Shown here piece after piece: positions 8,294 to 18,203 of a stretch of DNA of 64,000 nucleotides. The position numbers and the translations under genes are program-made. Source of the DNA: an uncultured Bacteroidales bacterium (lineage in GTDB: Bacteria; Bacteroidota; Bacteroidia; Bacteroidales; UBA932); assembly GCA_900318955.1 (NCBI GenBank), contig ONMJ01000001.1, positions 146,656 to 210,655 on the forward strand. The letters run 5' to 3'. Under the pieces are notes generated by a model. That model searched no databases. It was not told where the DNA came from and saw only the letters and a program-made list of their open reading frames with translations. Numbering within the stretch: position 1 is the first letter of the stretch; the number at the start of each line of letters is the position of its first letter.

Positions 8294-9382
8294 ATGAAAG
8301 GGATAAAGAGACTCGACTGGTACATAATGGGAAAGTTCCTCGGGACTTTCTTCCTCTCGCTACTTCTAATCATCGGAATCGTTATTATCTTCGATATCAG
8401 CGAGAAGATTGACGATTTTGTCGCAAAGGAAGCCCCTCTGAAGTCGATAATTGTCGATTATTATCTCAATTGGATCCCGTATTTCATGAATATGTTCAGC
8501 CCCTTGTTCGTATTCATATCGGTAATTTTCTTCACCTCCATAATGGCGGCCAATTCGGAGATTATCGCAATCCTTTCATGCGGTGTCAGCTATCACAGGA
8601 TGATGGTGCCTTATCTTGTTACGGCTACCATTATAGCCCTCATGTCTCTGTCGCTCAACCTCTGGGTGATTCCTAAGGCGAATGCTCCGAGGGTCGCATT
8701 TGAGCAGAAATATTTCAAGCGACACAAGGTCTCCATGGACCGTGATATCCATTATAAACTGGAAGACAATAAGTTTGTATATGTAGAGTCGTTCAGTACA
8801 TGGAACAATACGGCGTATAATTTCACGCTTGAAGAGGTTTCTGAAGACGGGCTTGTAAGTAAAATTTCTGCTGAGACGGCTAAGTGGGACAGCACGACTT
8901 CTTCATGGAGGCTGAGGAATTATTTTATACGTGATTATGGGTCGGGTATCCACGACAGGGTACGCTCAGGCAAGCAGCTCGATACTGTAATCAGTCTTAC
9001 TGTCGAGGATTTCTACCGCAATAAATTCACTGTAGCCCAGCTGAATGGAAAGGAACTAGACCAACTGATAGCTACCCAAAAGCATAGGGGAGACCAGAAT
9101 GTGATGTTTGCTGAAATTGAGAAAAACAATCGTCTGGCCATGCCTTTCTCCGCCTTCGTGTTGACTATAATCGGTGTCTCTCTTTCCTCTAGAAAGCGAA
9201 GGGGCGGTATCGGTTGGAATATCGCTCTCGGAATCGGCATCGGATTCTCTTATATCCTATTTATGAAATTTAGTGAAATGTTCGTCCATACTGATACTCT
9301 TCCGGCGTCAATAGCCCTTTGGCTCCCGAACATTATCTATGTTTTGGTGGCGGCATTCCTCTATTACAGGGCATCCCGTTAA
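8294..9382 (+). CDS. LptF/LptG family permease (YjgP/YjgQ)
   Basis: 362 aa inner-membrane subunit of the LPS exporter that moves LPS from the inner membrane to the periplasmic bridge. It has three N-terminal membrane segments ([34 protein letters not shown]; the region after [11 protein letters not shown]), a periplasmic beta-jellyroll (about 130-265) and three C-terminal segments ([19 protein letters not shown] and on). The motif SCGVSYHRM is typical. LptF and LptG cannot be told apart from this copy alone; a partner must lie elsewhere. The stop overlaps the dut start (TAATG). Confidence 0.88.
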   Translation: MKGIKRLDWYIMGKFLGTFFLSLLLIIGIVIIFDISEKIDDFVAKEAPLKSIIVDYYLNWIPYFMNMFSPLFVFISVIFFTSIMAANSEIIAILSCGVSYHRMMVPYLVTATIIALMSLSLNLWVIPKANAPRVAFEQKYFKRHKVSMDRDIHYKLEDNKFVYVESFSTWNNTAYNFTLEEVSEDGLVSKISAETAKWDSTTSSWRLRNYFIRDYGSGIHDRVRSGKQLDTVISLTVEDFYRNKFTVAQLNGKELDQLIATQKHRGDQNVMFAEIEKNNRLAMPFSAFVLTIIGVSLSSRKRRGGIGWNIALGIGIGFSYILFMKFSEMFVHTDTLPASIALWLPNIIYVLVAAFLYYRASR

Positions 9383-9822
9383 TGTATATGAAAGTCCAAA
9401 TCATCAACAAATCCTCCTTTGATTCGCCTTCCTATGCGACACCTCTTTCCGCAGGAATGGATCTGAAGGCGAATCTCGAATCTCCGGTGACTCTCGGTCC
9501 GCTTGAGAGGACCATTGTCCCTACAGGTATTTACATTGCGCTCCCGGAAGGGTATGAAGCGCAGGTCAGGCCCCGCAGCGGTCTTGCCGCCAAAAAGGGA
9601 ATAACAGTACTTAATACACCGGGGACTATTGATGCCGATTACAGGGGTGAGGTTTGCGTCATCCTCGTCAATCTTTCTAATGAACCTTTTGTAATCGCTC
9701 CGGGAGAGAGGATTGCCCAGATGGTTGTTGCAAAACACGAAAGAGTTGAGTGGGAAGAAGTGTCCGTTCTCTCCGAAACTCAAAGGGGAGCTGGCGGATT
9801 TGGAAGTACAGGAGTGAAATAA
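9382..9822 (+). CDS. dut: dUTP diphosphatase
   Basis: About 146 aa. Hydrolyses dUTP to dUMP and PPi, keeping uracil out of DNA and supplying thymidylate synthesis. All five trimeric dUTPase motifs are visible: [40 protein letters not shown] and [10 protein letters not shown]. The start was set at the ATG overlapping the lptF/G stop; a second ATG six bases on (9388) gives the more typical MKVQIINKS start. The longer frame back to 9319 is only read-through inside the upstream gene. Confidence 0.94.
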   Translation: MYMKVQIINKSSFDSPSYATPLSAGMDLKANLESPVTLGPLERTIVPTGIYIALPEGYEAQVRPRSGLAAKKGITVLNTPGTIDADYRGEVCVILVNLSNEPFVIAPGERIAQMVVAKHERVEWEEVSVLSETQRGAGGFGSTGVK

Positions 9823-9823
9823 A

Positions 9824-11122
9824 ATGGAAATTAAGGCTTTATACGACATTTTCCGGCAGTCTTCGGGGGTCAATACTGATTCGAGGACAATCAGGTCAGG
9901 AGAACTTTTTTTTGCCCTTAAAGGGGAAAATTTCGACGGGAACTCCTATGCGCTGAAAGCTCTTGAAGCAGGTGCTGTCGCTGCGGTAGTGAATGATACT
10001 TTGGAAGATGAGGATCCTCGTCTTATAAAGGTCCAGGATTCTCTTTCGACCCTCAAGGAACTTGCCGCTTATCATCGTCAGAACGTTTTGGGCGATAAGC
10101 ACTTAACCGTTATTGGCCTGACCGGGACAAACGGTAAGACAACGACTAAAGAACTTATCCGCTCTGTCCTTTCGAAAAAGTTCAAAGTGACGGCAACGGA
10201 AGGCAATCTCAATAATGATATCGGTGTTCCGCTCTCTGTCCTGAAGATGACTGAAGGTACTCAGATTGGGGTTATTGAAATGGGTGCGAATCATCCGGAT
10301 GACATAAGTGCCCTTACCCCTGTTTCACAGCCTGATTTCGGACTGATTACGAATGTTGGGAAGGCCCATCTTCTCGGGTTTGGAAGTTTCGATGGAGTGA
10401 AGAAGGCAAAAGGTCAGCTCTATGATTATATCAGTCTCCATGGCCGGGCAGTTTTCGTAAACGCCGATGATCCCACCCTGGTTTCCATGGCAGCGGAGAG
10501 GGGATTGGAGATGATACCCTATGGTATTGATTATCAGCATGTGACGATTCTCCCGGTAACCGAAGAGTATCCTACTCTGAGGCTGAATGCCTTTGGGAGG
10601 ACCATCGCGACCCATCTTGTCGGGGCATATAATACCTCAAATGTCCTTGCAGCCCTTAGGATTGGAGATTTCTTCGGCGTCCCTCTGGATGATGCAATTG
10701 ATGCAGTAGAATCTTATGTCCCTACAAATAATCGCTCCCAGATGGTAAGGACAGGGAAGAATATTGTTATCGAAGATGCCTATAATGCCAATCCCTCGAG
10801 TATGAAGGCTGCTCTTGACAACTTCGAAATGGTTTCCGCCCCCTCGAAGGTTGTCATGCTCGGAAACATGGGAGAGCTTGGCGAAGACTCCCTCAGCGAG
10901 CACGTAGCTCTTCTTAAGAGACTCTCGGAAATGAATCTCCAGGGTATTTTCCTCGTAGGAGGGGAGTTTGAAAAGGCGAGAGCAACTGTTAATGTGGGTA
11001 AGTATTTTCCTGATTCATCCTCGCTTGCTCAGTGGCTTGGGGAGAACCCCATCGAAGGAGCGGCAATACTTGTAAAAGGCTCCAGAAGTACCGGGATGGA
11101 GAAGGTTATGCCTCTTCTCTAG
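9824..11122 (+). CDS. murF: UDP-N-acetylmuramoyl-tripeptide--D-Ala-D-Ala ligase
   Basis: 432 aa Mur ligase; adds D-Ala-D-Ala to the UDP-MurNAc-tripeptide in the cytoplasm. It has the MurF N-terminal substrate domain (VNTDSRTIRSGELFFALKG), the ATP P-loop GLTGTNGKTTTKELI, the central VIEMGANHPDDI and the C-terminal ligase domain (IVIEDAYNANPSSMKAAL). One base separates it from dut. Its last 17 nt overlap the 3' end of the convergent PAP2 gene. Length is normal. Confidence 0.95.
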   Translation: MEIKALYDIFRQSSGVNTDSRTIRSGELFFALKGENFDGNSYALKALEAGAVAAVVNDTLEDEDPRLIKVQDSLSTLKELAAYHRQNVLGDKHLTVIGLTGTNGKTTTKELIRSVLSKKFKVTATEGNLNNDIGVPLSVLKMTEGTQIGVIEMGANHPDDISALTPVSQPDFGLITNVGKAHLLGFGSFDGVKKAKGQLYDYISLHGRAVFVNADDPTLVSMAAERGLEMIPYGIDYQHVTILPVTEEYPTLRLNAFGRTIATHLVGAYNTSNVLAALRIGDFFGVPLDDAIDAVESYVPTNNRSQMVRTGKNIVIEDAYNANPSSMKAALDNFEMVSAPSKVVMLGNMGELGEDSLSEHVALLKRLSEMNLQGIFLVGGEFEKARATVNVGKYFPDSSSLAQWLGENPIEGAAILVKGSRSTGMEKVMPLL

Positions 11123-11711
11123 AGGCGGGTAAATACTTATTTATTAAGTACTTGGTCAGTAGACCTACAGAGTAACCCACAAATAAGCCGAACAGGGTTC
11201 CTACCAGTATGTCTCCGAGGTAATGTCTTCCAATCATCACCCTGCTTACTGACACCAGGGCAGCCCAAAGGTAGCCGAAGAGAGCGAAGCCGCTGTAATT
11301 GTGGCTGCGGTCATTGCTGAACCCTACGAGCAGCGAAGCGATGAGTCCGAAAGAATTGCTGGCATGGCCGGAGAAGAACCCATAGATATCGCCGTACCTG
11401 TTTGAAGGATAGTGGAGACCTCCTCTCAGCATTTCAGCATTGAACATGGGCCGGAGTCTCTCTATGCCGTTTTTTACATGAAGGGACACCTGGTCACAAA
11501 TGACAATGGTCAGGATCACAGAGAAAATCACTGGAAGAGCCCGCCTCCATCCAAGCCGTCGGATAATCAAAAACAACAGGATAAGATATGCCGGTACCCA
11601 GACCAGTTTATCCGACATGAATATCCAGAACTGGTCCAGTGCCGGGTTATTCAAGCCGTTAAGCCAGAGAGTCGCATTCTGGTCGATTTCTATTAGACGA
11701 TCCAGAATCAT
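11106..11711 (-). CDS. PAP2-family membrane phosphatase
   Basis: 201 aa with several membrane spans. The three phosphatase motifs are present: [19 protein letters not shown] (F replaces the usual P of PSGH) and [12 protein letters not shown]. Family members dephosphorylate undecaprenyl-PP, phosphatidic acid or lipid A at the periplasmic face; undecaprenyl-PP recycling or lipid A dephosphorylation is likely, but the substrate cannot be decided. It overlaps the obgE stop by 4 nt and so shares its operon, and it overlaps murF tail to tail. Confidence 0.82.
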   Translation of the reverse strand: MILDRLIEIDQNATLWLNGLNNPALDQFWIFMSDKLVWVPAYLILLFLIIRRLGWRRALPVIFSVILTIVICDQVSLHVKNGIERLRPMFNAEMLRGGLHYPSNRYGDIYGFFSGHASNSFGLIASLLVGFSNDRSHNYSGFALFGYLWAALVSVSRVMIGRHYLGDILVGTLFGLFVGYSVGLLTKYLINKYLPASREEA

Positions 11712-12700
11712 TTGTTGAGCGCCCTCCAGAGTTCGTCTTTAAGAGCATCCAGGCCTGTCTGCATGACAGAAGAGATGAATACGTGCGGAATATCATCCGG
11801 AAGGGATTTCTCGATTTTCGCCCTCTTCTTTTCGTCAATCAGGTCGCACTTTGTCACTGCAAGAACTCTGTCTTTCACCAGGAGGTCCGGATTGTACATT
11901 CGGAGCTCATCCAGAAGGATTTCATATCCCTTCGTGACGCTCTTTTCTTCAGCAGAGACCATGAAAAGCAGGACTGAGTTACGCTCAATATGGCGGAGGA
12001 ATCTCAGTCCGATGCCTTTTCCTTCGTGGGCGCCTTCTATAATACCAGGAATGTCTGCCATCACAAAACTGCGGTCATCATAGTAGCGGACTATACCGAG
12101 ATTGGGTTCAAGAGTAGTGAATGCATAATCGGCAATCTTCGGCTTGGCAGATGTGATTGCTGCTAGGAGAGTCGATTTCCCGGCATTCGGAAAGCCGACG
12201 AGGCCGACGTCTGCAAGAACCTTCAGCTCGAAAATGAACCATCCTTCAACACCTTCTTCTCCAGGCTGTGAGTATCGGGGAGTCTGGTTGGTCGGGGATT
12301 TGAAATTGTTGTTTCCAAGCCCTCCGCGACCTCCGCGGCAAAGGATATACTCCTGGCCGGGCTCCACCATTTCGACTACGACTTCTTCGGTTTCGGCTTC
12401 TTTTACTGTCGTTCCGACAGGAACGTCGAGATAGATGTCCTCACCGTTCTTACCCTTTCTAAGGGCAAAACTGCCTGCTCCTCCGTGCTCAGCCCTTACA
12501 ACCTTACGGTATTTAAGATGGATGAGCGTCCAGAATTGGGGGTTGGCTCGGAGAATAATATGTCCGCCCCTGCCGCCGTCACCACCGTCGGGACCGCCTT
12601 TTGCGACATATTTTGCCCTGTGAAGATGGGTTGATCCCGCACCTCCGTGACCGCTTGCGCAAAAGATCTTCACATAGTCTATGAAATTCGATTCTGCCAT
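11708..12700 (-). CDS. obgE: Obg GTPase
   Basis: 330 aa. The N-terminal Obg glycine-rich domain ([31 protein letters not shown]) is followed by a G domain with Walker [17 protein letters not shown] as G3 and a TKCD-type G4 motif. Obg binds the 50S subunit and links ribosome assembly, growth and stress. It ends right after the G domain, without the C-terminal OCT domain. Leader gene of a two-gene operon with the PAP2 phosphatase, transcribed from the promoter at 12732-12739. Confidence 0.94.
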   Translation of the reverse strand: MAESNFIDYVKIFCASGHGGAGSTHLHRAKYVAKGGPDGGDGGRGGHIILRANPQFWTLIHLKYRKVVRAEHGGAGSFALRKGKNGEDIYLDVPVGTTVKEAETEEVVVEMVEPGQEYILCRGGRGGLGNNNFKSPTNQTPRYSQPGEEGVEGWFIFELKVLADVGLVGFPNAGKSTLLAAITSAKPKIADYAFTTLEPNLGIVRYYDDRSFVMADIPGIIEGAHEGKGIGLRFLRHIERNSVLLFMVSAEEKSVTKGYEILLDELRMYNPDLLVKDRVLAVTKCDLIDEKKRAKIEKSLPDDIPHVFISSVMQTGLDALKDELWRALNK

Positions 12701-12731
12701 AACCGAGAGATTTCTTCTTGAATTGATTATG

Positions 12732-12739
12732 CAAAGATA
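12732..12739 (-). promoter_or_regulatory. Promoter -7 box for obgE
   Basis: Minus-strand TATCTTTG matches TAnnTTTG, 31 nt upstream of the obgE ATG. No good -33 TTTG is seen. Divergent from the DUF3737 promoter. Confidence 0.55.
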
Positions 12740-12767
12740 ATCATTTTAAAGTTGTTCTCTAATTTCT

Positions 12768-12775
12768 TATCTTTG
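12768..12775 (+). promoter_or_regulatory. Promoter -7 box for the DUF3737 gene
   Basis: TATCTTTG matches TAnnTTTG and is 12 nt upstream of the chosen ATG at 12788. It rules out the longer reading frame from 12752, which begins upstream of the box. Confidence 0.6.
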
Positions 12776-12787
12776 CACCGTAAAAAT

Positions 12788-13639
12788 ATGATTATGGAGA
12801 TTATCAGAGATAAGCAGTTCGGTGGCGAGAGGCCGCTTTTCGGAGTAAAAGACGTTCGTCTTGAGAATATAGAGATAGTTGACGGAGAATCAGGAATCAA
12901 GTGCTGCAACAATGTGGAAGCCGATAATTGTCGTTTCTACGGCAAGTATCCGTGGTGGCATGTGGACGGTAGCCTGATTACGAATTGCTATTTCGCTGTC
13001 GGTTCCCGCTCTGCAATCTGGTACAGCGACAATATGACAATGAAGGACAGTGTCATCGACGGGCCGAAATTCTTCCGTGAGATGAATAATCTTACCTTGG
13101 AGAATGTGACTATCAACGATGCCGACGAGACTTTCTGGAATGTCAAGGGCATAAAGGTCAAAAATCTTAAGCTTCATGAAGGCACTTATCCTTTTATGAA
13201 CTGCGAAGATATCTATATTGACGGCCTCGAGTGCGAATCAAAGTATATATTCCAGTACTGCAAGAATCTCGAGCTCCATCATGCGAATATCGTTACCAAG
13301 GATTCCTTCTGGGAGTGCGAGAATGTAACGGTCTATGATTCAGTTATTGACAGTGAATATATCGCCTGGCATTCGAAGAATGTCCGCTTTGTACGTTGCC
13401 ATATCAAAGGGGATCAGCCCCTCTGCTATCTCGATGGAATTGTCCTTGAAGATTGTACCTTCGATCCCGGTTGCGACCGCGCATTCGAGGACAGTAAAAA
13501 TATAGAAGCCGACATCAGGGGCGGAATCACTGAAATCAAGAACCCGATCTCAGGCCGCATCCATGCCGGCTCCATTGGAAGAATAACCTATGACAGATTC
13601 GCTCTCGGTCACGACTGCATTATCGAGACGGAGGAATAA
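12788..13639 (+). CDS. DUF3737 family beta-helix-like protein
   Basis: About 283 aa with no signal peptide. The start (MEIIRDKQFGGERPLFG) and the array of short repeats (NVEADNCRFYGKYPWWHVDG, SRSAIWYSDNMTMKDSVIDG) identify DUF3737. The repeats have a roughly 20-residue period of polar turns and Asn/Cys-rich strands, as in right-handed parallel beta-helices. Function is unknown; family members are often single genes of the cytoplasm. Many Trp and Cys residues are conserved in the repeats. It is convergent with the VWA gene (5-nt gap). Confidence 0.8.
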   Translation: MIMEIIRDKQFGGERPLFGVKDVRLENIEIVDGESGIKCCNNVEADNCRFYGKYPWWHVDGSLITNCYFAVGSRSAIWYSDNMTMKDSVIDGPKFFREMNNLTLENVTINDADETFWNVKGIKVKNLKLHEGTYPFMNCEDIYIDGLECESKYIFQYCKNLELHHANIVTKDSFWECENVTVYDSVIDSEYIAWHSKNVRFVRCHIKGDQPLCYLDGIVLEDCTFDPGCDRAFEDSKNIEADIRGGITEIKNPISGRIHAGSIGRITYDRFALGHDCIIETEE

Positions 13640-13644
13640 TCTGT

Positions 13645-15132
13645 CTATTTGATCTTCTCTGCTTTACCTATAATATCAACAAGGCTCTTCCTGTATCCGT
13701 TTGGGTCAAATGAAAGGCCTTTTTGAACAAGCTCTTTCGCCATTGTGAAGGTGCTTTCACCTTTGTACTCAGAGTCTCTCAGAATCATTCCATATGCGGC
13801 TACTCCGGCGGCGAACTGCAGCTCAGTCGAGTTGGTTGCATCAACAATCTTTGTTTCAAGCGGCCTGCTTTCCTCGCCAAGGTTCTTTTTGTACCGGAAA
13901 TCGAACTTTCCGACCTCTTCCTTATCTGAGTATTTATCGGTTGGGATGAACTCGTAGAGAGCTGTAATTGTCTGTCCTGCACCTATTTCCCCTGCATCTT
14001 TTTCGTCGTTTTCAAAGTCTTCGTTGGAGAGAACCCTGTTCTCGTACCCAATCAGCCTGTAACTGTCGACATACTCCGGGTCGAAAGTAATCTGTATTTT
14101 GGAGTCAGAGGCGACTGAGACGAATTTGTTCCTCTCATGGACAAATACCTTCATCATCTCGTCTTCGCAGTCTATGTACTCGTAAGTTCCGTTGCCTGAG
14201 TTACTTATCTTTTCCATCATGGCGTCGTTGAGGTTGCCTAGACCGAAGCCGCATACTGTAAGGTAGATCCCCTTTTTGGCATAGTTCTCTACCATTTCAA
14301 CGAGGGCATCCGTGCTGGTTACTCCAACATTGAAATCGCCGTCTGTCCCGAGGATAATTCGGTTATTTCCGCCTTCGATGAAATGTTCCTGCGCTTCCTT
14401 GTATGCCATTGTAATAGCAGAAGATCCGTTGGTCGCTCCGCTTGCGGTGAGTTTCCGTATAGCTTTCTTTATAGTTGCAGCATCTTTTACGAGCGTGGAT
14501 TCGAGGAGCAGCTCTTCTTTCCCCGAATAGGTTACTATCGATATTCTGTCAGTGACAGGAAGGTTGTCGACCAGTTCGATAAGGCCGGATTTCAGAAGAT
14601 CCAGCTTGTCTTTTGACGACATGGAACCTGAAACATCGATAAGAAATACATAGTTCGATTTCGGCAGTTCACTCTCTTTCAGGGATTTACCCTTGATGCC
14701 GAGACGGATCAGCCGGTGGTCTTTAGCCCATGGGCAGACCCCTGTTTCGGCATTGATTGAAACACTTTCATCTCCTGTCGGATCAGGATAATTGAAGGTG
14801 AAGTAATTGAGGAATTCCTCAATTCTGGCAGCCGAGGGAGGGAAATCGTAGCCATTGGTAATGTGTCTTCTCATAATGGCGTAAGAGGCCCCGTCTGCAT
14901 CGACTGAGAAGGTGGATACCGCATTTTCGCTGGTTTTGATGAATGGATTGTCCTGTATTTTATCGAATTTGTCTCCGGAGGCGGGTTCGTCAGGTGGAGC
15001 GATCATTCCGTCTTGCATTGGCATATTGGGATAGTATGCTTCCATGGAAAGTCCGGGGAAATCATCTGCATTAGTGCAAGAAATAGCGATTAATAGTGTC
15101 GCTACAGCGACTAGAAATAAGGATTTTTTCAT
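13645..15132 (-). CDS. VWA-domain lipoprotein (YfbK-like)
   Basis: 495 aa lipoprotein (lipobox LLIAISCTN). The N-terminal region with NAVSTFSVDADGASYA and RIEEFLNYF is the von Willebrand-associated domain seen in YfbK-type proteins. It is followed by a VWA domain with an intact MIDAS motif (FLIDVSGSMSS, then a Thr/Asp pattern near ILGTDGDFNVG) and a C-terminal DUF3520-like region (DSRPLETKI-type, ELQFAAGVAAYGMIL). Metal-dependent protein binding at the envelope is likely; the partner is unknown. Monocistronic, between the adk terminator and the convergent DUF3737 gene. Confidence 0.85.
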   Translation of the reverse strand: MKKSLFLVAVATLLIAISCTNADDFPGLSMEAYYPNMPMQDGMIAPPDEPASGDKFDKIQDNPFIKTSENAVSTFSVDADGASYAIMRRHITNGYDFPPSAARIEEFLNYFTFNYPDPTGDESVSINAETGVCPWAKDHRLIRLGIKGKSLKESELPKSNYVFLIDVSGSMSSKDKLDLLKSGLIELVDNLPVTDRISIVTYSGKEELLLESTLVKDAATIKKAIRKLTASGATNGSSAITMAYKEAQEHFIEGGNNRIILGTDGDFNVGVTSTDALVEMVENYAKKGIYLTVCGFGLGNLNDAMMEKISNSGNGTYEYIDCEDEMMKVFVHERNKFVSVASDSKIQITFDPEYVDSYRLIGYENRVLSNEDFENDEKDAGEIGAGQTITALYEFIPTDKYSDKEEVGKFDFRYKKNLGEESRPLETKIVDATNSTELQFAAGVAAYGMILRDSEYKGESTFTMAKELVQKGLSFDPNGYRKSLVDIIGKAEKIK

Positions 15133-15194
15133 ATTTTCATTTTTATTCTACTGAGTATTAAATCCCGGAGGAGACTTTTCTTGCATGAGAATAA

Positions 15195-15228
15195 CAAAAA
15201 AAAGAAGAGGTCGACATTTTAGTCGACC
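15195..15228 (-). terminator. Rho-independent terminator of hpt-adk
   Basis: GGTCGAC (15209-15215) and GTCGACC (15222-15228) pair around a 6-nt loop. On the minus strand the T-rich tract TCTTCTTTTTTTT follows. It lies about 30 nt past the adk stop. Confidence 0.8.
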
Positions 15229-15256
15229 CCATCTTGTAAAGAAAGGCAGTAACGCC

Positions 15257-15829
15257 TTAATATTTGGACATCAGATCGAAAATCCTCTCCCTTACCTCTT
15301 CGATTGTGCCGACGCCGTCAATCTCGTTGTAGCGGCCGGTCTCAGTGTAGAAGCCGATAAGAGGTTCTGTTTTGTCGTGATAAGTCTTTATGCGGTTGGC
15401 GACAACTTCTTCTTTCGCATCGTCTGCACGGCCTTCGATTGATGCACGGTGGCGAATGCGCTCCATAATCATCTCGTCGGGAATCATTATAGAAACGACG
15501 GAAGTAACTGATTCGCCAGTCTTTGCGAGCATTTCATCGAGAGCCTTAGCTTGTGCTATAGTGCGAGGAAAACCATCGAGAAGGAAACCGTCTACGCCTT
15601 TTACAGACTTGAATTTCGATTCAATCATGCCTTCTACAACCTCATCAGGAACAAGGGCGCCGGCCTCAATGAGTGCTTTTGCCTTAAGACCGAGTTCGCT
15701 GCCTGCAGCAATCTCGCTGCGGAGAAGCTCTCCTGTCGAGAGATGGCAGAGATTGAACTTTTCAACCATAGAGCTGGCCTGGGTGCCTTTTCCTGCTCCC
15801 GGAGGGCCAAAAAGAATGTAGTATTTCAT
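15257..15829 (-). CDS. adk: Adenylate kinase
   Basis: 190 aa, the short-LID form. Converts ATP + AMP to 2 ADP. P-loop ILFGPPGAGKGTQ, AMP-binding HLSTGELLR, DGFPRTIAQAKAL and RASIEGRADD are all present. The start was set at the ATG giving MKYYILFG; the longer frame to 15931 adds 34 residues lying inside hpt with no conserved content. One base separates it from the hpt stop, so the two purine-salvage genes are co-transcribed and end at the terminator at 15195-15228. Confidence 0.95.
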   Translation of the reverse strand: MKYYILFGPPGAGKGTQASSMVEKFNLCHLSTGELLRSEIAAGSELGLKAKALIEAGALVPDEVVEGMIESKFKSVKGVDGFLLDGFPRTIAQAKALDEMLAKTGESVTSVVSIMIPDEMIMERIRHRASIEGRADDAKEEVVANRIKTYHDKTEPLIGFYTETGRYNEIDGVGTIEEVRERIFDLMSKY

Positions 15830-15830
15830 A

Positions 15831-16382
15831 TTATTTGTCCAATACGTAAATATCCCTGTAATTTCTTCCCAGCTCGTCATAATCCAGTCCGAATCCGACG
15901 ATGAAACGATTGGGAATCTCCATTCCGACATAGTCGAGCTTGAGATCTTTCTTGTATACCTCTGGCTTCAGGAGCATGGTGCAGATCTTAATATCCTTGG
16001 CGCCTTTATCCTTAAGAGTCTTGACAAGGGAGACCATTGTAGTACCTGTATCGACAATATCTTCTACGATGATGACTTTGCGACCGCTCACATTCCCGGT
16101 GAGGCTCATCACCTCACGGACTTCGCCGGTCGAGGTGGTCCCTTGATAGGAAGAAAGTTTCATGGAGACCAGTTCGGCGTCAAAATCTAGTCTTTTCATA
16201 AGTTCTGATGTGAACATGATCGAGCCGTTGAGAACGCAAAGAAGTACCGGAGGCTCCGGGTCGGAAGCGAAATCCGCATTGATTTTATCTGCAAGGGAAT
16301 CGATGGCCTCGGAAATCTTTTCGTAGCTGATAAATGGCTTGAAGCGCTTGTCGTGTAGTGTTATAGTCTTTTCCATGCTCAT
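15831..16382 (-). CDS. hpt: Hypoxanthine phosphoribosyltransferase
   Basis: 183 aa. Transfers phosphoribose from PRPP to hypoxanthine or guanine. The PRPP loop VIIVEDIVDTGTTM, the PPi loop LCVLNGSIMF and the late VGFGLDYDE are diagnostic. A second ATG at 16376 is an equally plausible start. In an operon with adk. In many Bacteroidetes hpt, adk and obgE are neighbours; here obgE is about 3 kb away with two genes between. Confidence 0.93.
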   Translation of the reverse strand: MSMEKTITLHDKRFKPFISYEKISEAIDSLADKINADFASDPEPPVLLCVLNGSIMFTSELMKRLDFDAELVSMKLSSYQGTTSTGEVREVMSLTGNVSGRKVIIVEDIVDTGTTMVSLVKTLKDKGAKDIKICTMLLKPEVYKKDLKLDYVGMEIPNRFIVGFGLDYDELGRNYRDIYVLDK

Positions 16383-16507
16383 GGTGTCTTAAGACCACAA
16401 ATTTCGTTAAAAAACATAAAATATCATAGAAGAAACAACACTTTTTATCGCTGCGACAACAATTGGATAACGACACGTCCTTATATTGCCCGGAAACGTA
16501 GCTGATT

Positions 16508-18202
16508 ATGGGACTTACGGTGCTACTGGCATTCATTCTGCTGCAGACAGACGGGCTTCTGTCAAAGATTATTTTTCTTTCGGGGGCGTCGTCTCCGGAG
16601 GAGATTGATGAGTCTGTCATTGAGCGGTACGAAGCTCTCGCAAAGCATCCTCTGGAAATCAATCTGGCAAGCATGGAAAGACTCTCAAGAAGCGGCCTTT
16701 TCTCACGTTATCAAGCCGCGAGTATCTTGGATTACAGGGCGCGCTCAGGAGATATCCTATCACTTTCAGAATTATCTCAGGTTGACGGATTCTCTGAAGA
16801 GTACGTAAATGCTCTCTCTCCTTTCATCTCTCTTTACACTCGGAGTGCCCCGGGCGCCCTTAAAGACTCTCTGAGATGGAAAGGTTCTCTCGAGGCAAAG
16901 GCTTCGCTAAGAAGCGGCGGGGAGTTCTCCACCGGTGCGAAATTGCGTCTTTCAAGAGGAGATCTCTTTGGGGCTGGGATTGCTGCGCGGCGTTCTTATG
17001 AAGGGAAGTGGAAGGGGACTGGGAATCTTGCTTTCTATGGAAATAAATGGCTCGGTAAGGCTGTTATTGGAGATTTTAACGCAAGGTTTGGACAAGGCGC
17101 TCTCCAGTGGAGCGGCTTCTATCTCTCCTCTGTTTCCGGGATATCCTCTTTGGCGAGGAAGCCGACCGGGATCTCGCCTGTGACCTCATATTCAGGAGAC
17201 GGTACGCACAGGGGTGCGGCGGCGGTCATCAACTCAGGGAGGTTTTCTTTCTCCGCCTTTGCTTCGGCGGAGGGTCTCAAGGAGAGGATGGAAGGAGCGG
17301 ATAAGGATATTACTGCTCTTTTCGGCGCTGATCTGACTTATTACGGAAAGAAAGGAGAATTCGGCATTACAGGCATTTCAAAGGGCTTTTTATCGGCAAA
17401 CGGCAGATGGAGTTCCGGAGGAATGGACTATTATTCGGAACTGGCATACTCTCTAAAGGAATCATCCGCAGCAGGAATAGCAGGTCTCGCGGCCCCGATT
17501 GGAAAATACTTAAAGGGAGGAATGAGGCTTCGTGCTTTCCCTTCTTCATATACGGGGAAAAAGAATGGAGAGTATTCTACTTCGCTATGCATGGAATTCT
17601 CGGACGGAAAGTATATCCCTCTTAAGGGAAAGACCGGATTCGGGTCTTCTGAAATCAGAAACCAGGCATCACTTTCAGTTGAAGCATCTTTGCTCCCTAT
17701 TCCTTCAAAGGAGCCGGAAAGGCGTATGATAAAGACTGTAATAATCTGGAAGACAAGGATTTCCCCTTTAATCGCCATCGCTTTGAGAGGGGTGGATGCA
17801 AGGCGGACTTACAATCCAAAAAGAAGAATAGATATCCGGAGCGATATACTTTATTCTAACGGCGTTTTTAACGCAGATATTCGCTTTAACGCCGTATATA
17901 CCGAAGTATTATCTATTCTTTCATATGTAGAAGGGGGATACGTCAAAGACGGGTTCAGGATATACGCGCGGGCAGCCCTTTTCAAAGCGGATACATGGGA
18001 TGGGAGGCTCTATTGCTATGAAAGGGATGCCCCCGGGAATTTCTCCGTCCCTGCATATTATGGTACCGGTTATGCCTTGTCCCTCTTTGCCGGAGGCAAG
18101 GTAGGGAAGGGGCGTCTTTATATCAGACTCTGTGGCACCGATACAAAGGAAAAGCCCGGCAAGGCCGAGCTTAAACTCCAGTATGTCAGGGATTTCCGCT
18201 GA
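16508..18202 (+). CDS. Exported helix-hairpin-helix protein with long beta-rich domain
   Basis: 564 aa. An N-terminal hydrophobic segment (MGLTVLLAFILLQ) suggests export or a membrane anchor. Residues 50-115 hold ComEA-like helix-hairpin-helix repeats (NLASMERLSRSGLFSRYQAA, LSLSELSQVDGFSEEYVNAL). The remaining 440 residues alternate Gly/aromatic strands (RLSRGDLFGAGIAARRSYEG, WLGKAVIGDFNARFGQGAL) and look like an outer-membrane or secreted beta structure. Such two-part proteins recur in Bacteroidetes without known function; HHH normally binds DNA, so a role in surface DNA contact or uptake is conceivable. It ends one base before the convergent mltD stop. Confidence 0.7.
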   Translation: MGLTVLLAFILLQTDGLLSKIIFLSGASSPEEIDESVIERYEALAKHPLEINLASMERLSRSGLFSRYQAASILDYRARSGDILSLSELSQVDGFSEEYVNALSPFISLYTRSAPGALKDSLRWKGSLEAKASLRSGGEFSTGAKLRLSRGDLFGAGIAARRSYEGKWKGTGNLAFYGNKWLGKAVIGDFNARFGQGALQWSGFYLSSVSGISSLARKPTGISPVTSYSGDGTHRGAAAVINSGRFSFSAFASAEGLKERMEGADKDITALFGADLTYYGKKGEFGITGISKGFLSANGRWSSGGMDYYSELAYSLKESSAAGIAGLAAPIGKYLKGGMRLRAFPSSYTGKKNGEYSTSLCMEFSDGKYIPLKGKTGFGSSEIRNQASLSVEASLLPIPSKEPERRMIKTVIIWKTRISPLIAIALRGVDARRTYNPKRRIDIRSDILYSNGVFNADIRFNAVYTEVLSILSYVEGGYVKDGFRIYARAALFKADTWDGRLYCYERDAPGNFSVPAYYGTGYALSLFAGGKVGKGRLYIRLCGTDTKEKPGKAELKLQYVRDFR

Positions 18203-18203
18203 T

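Noticed and set aside
15257..15931. A longer adenylate kinase with 34 extra N-terminal residues
   Set aside because: The extension is the antisense-free tail of hpt read in another frame and precedes the conserved MKYYILFGPPG start; family members begin there.
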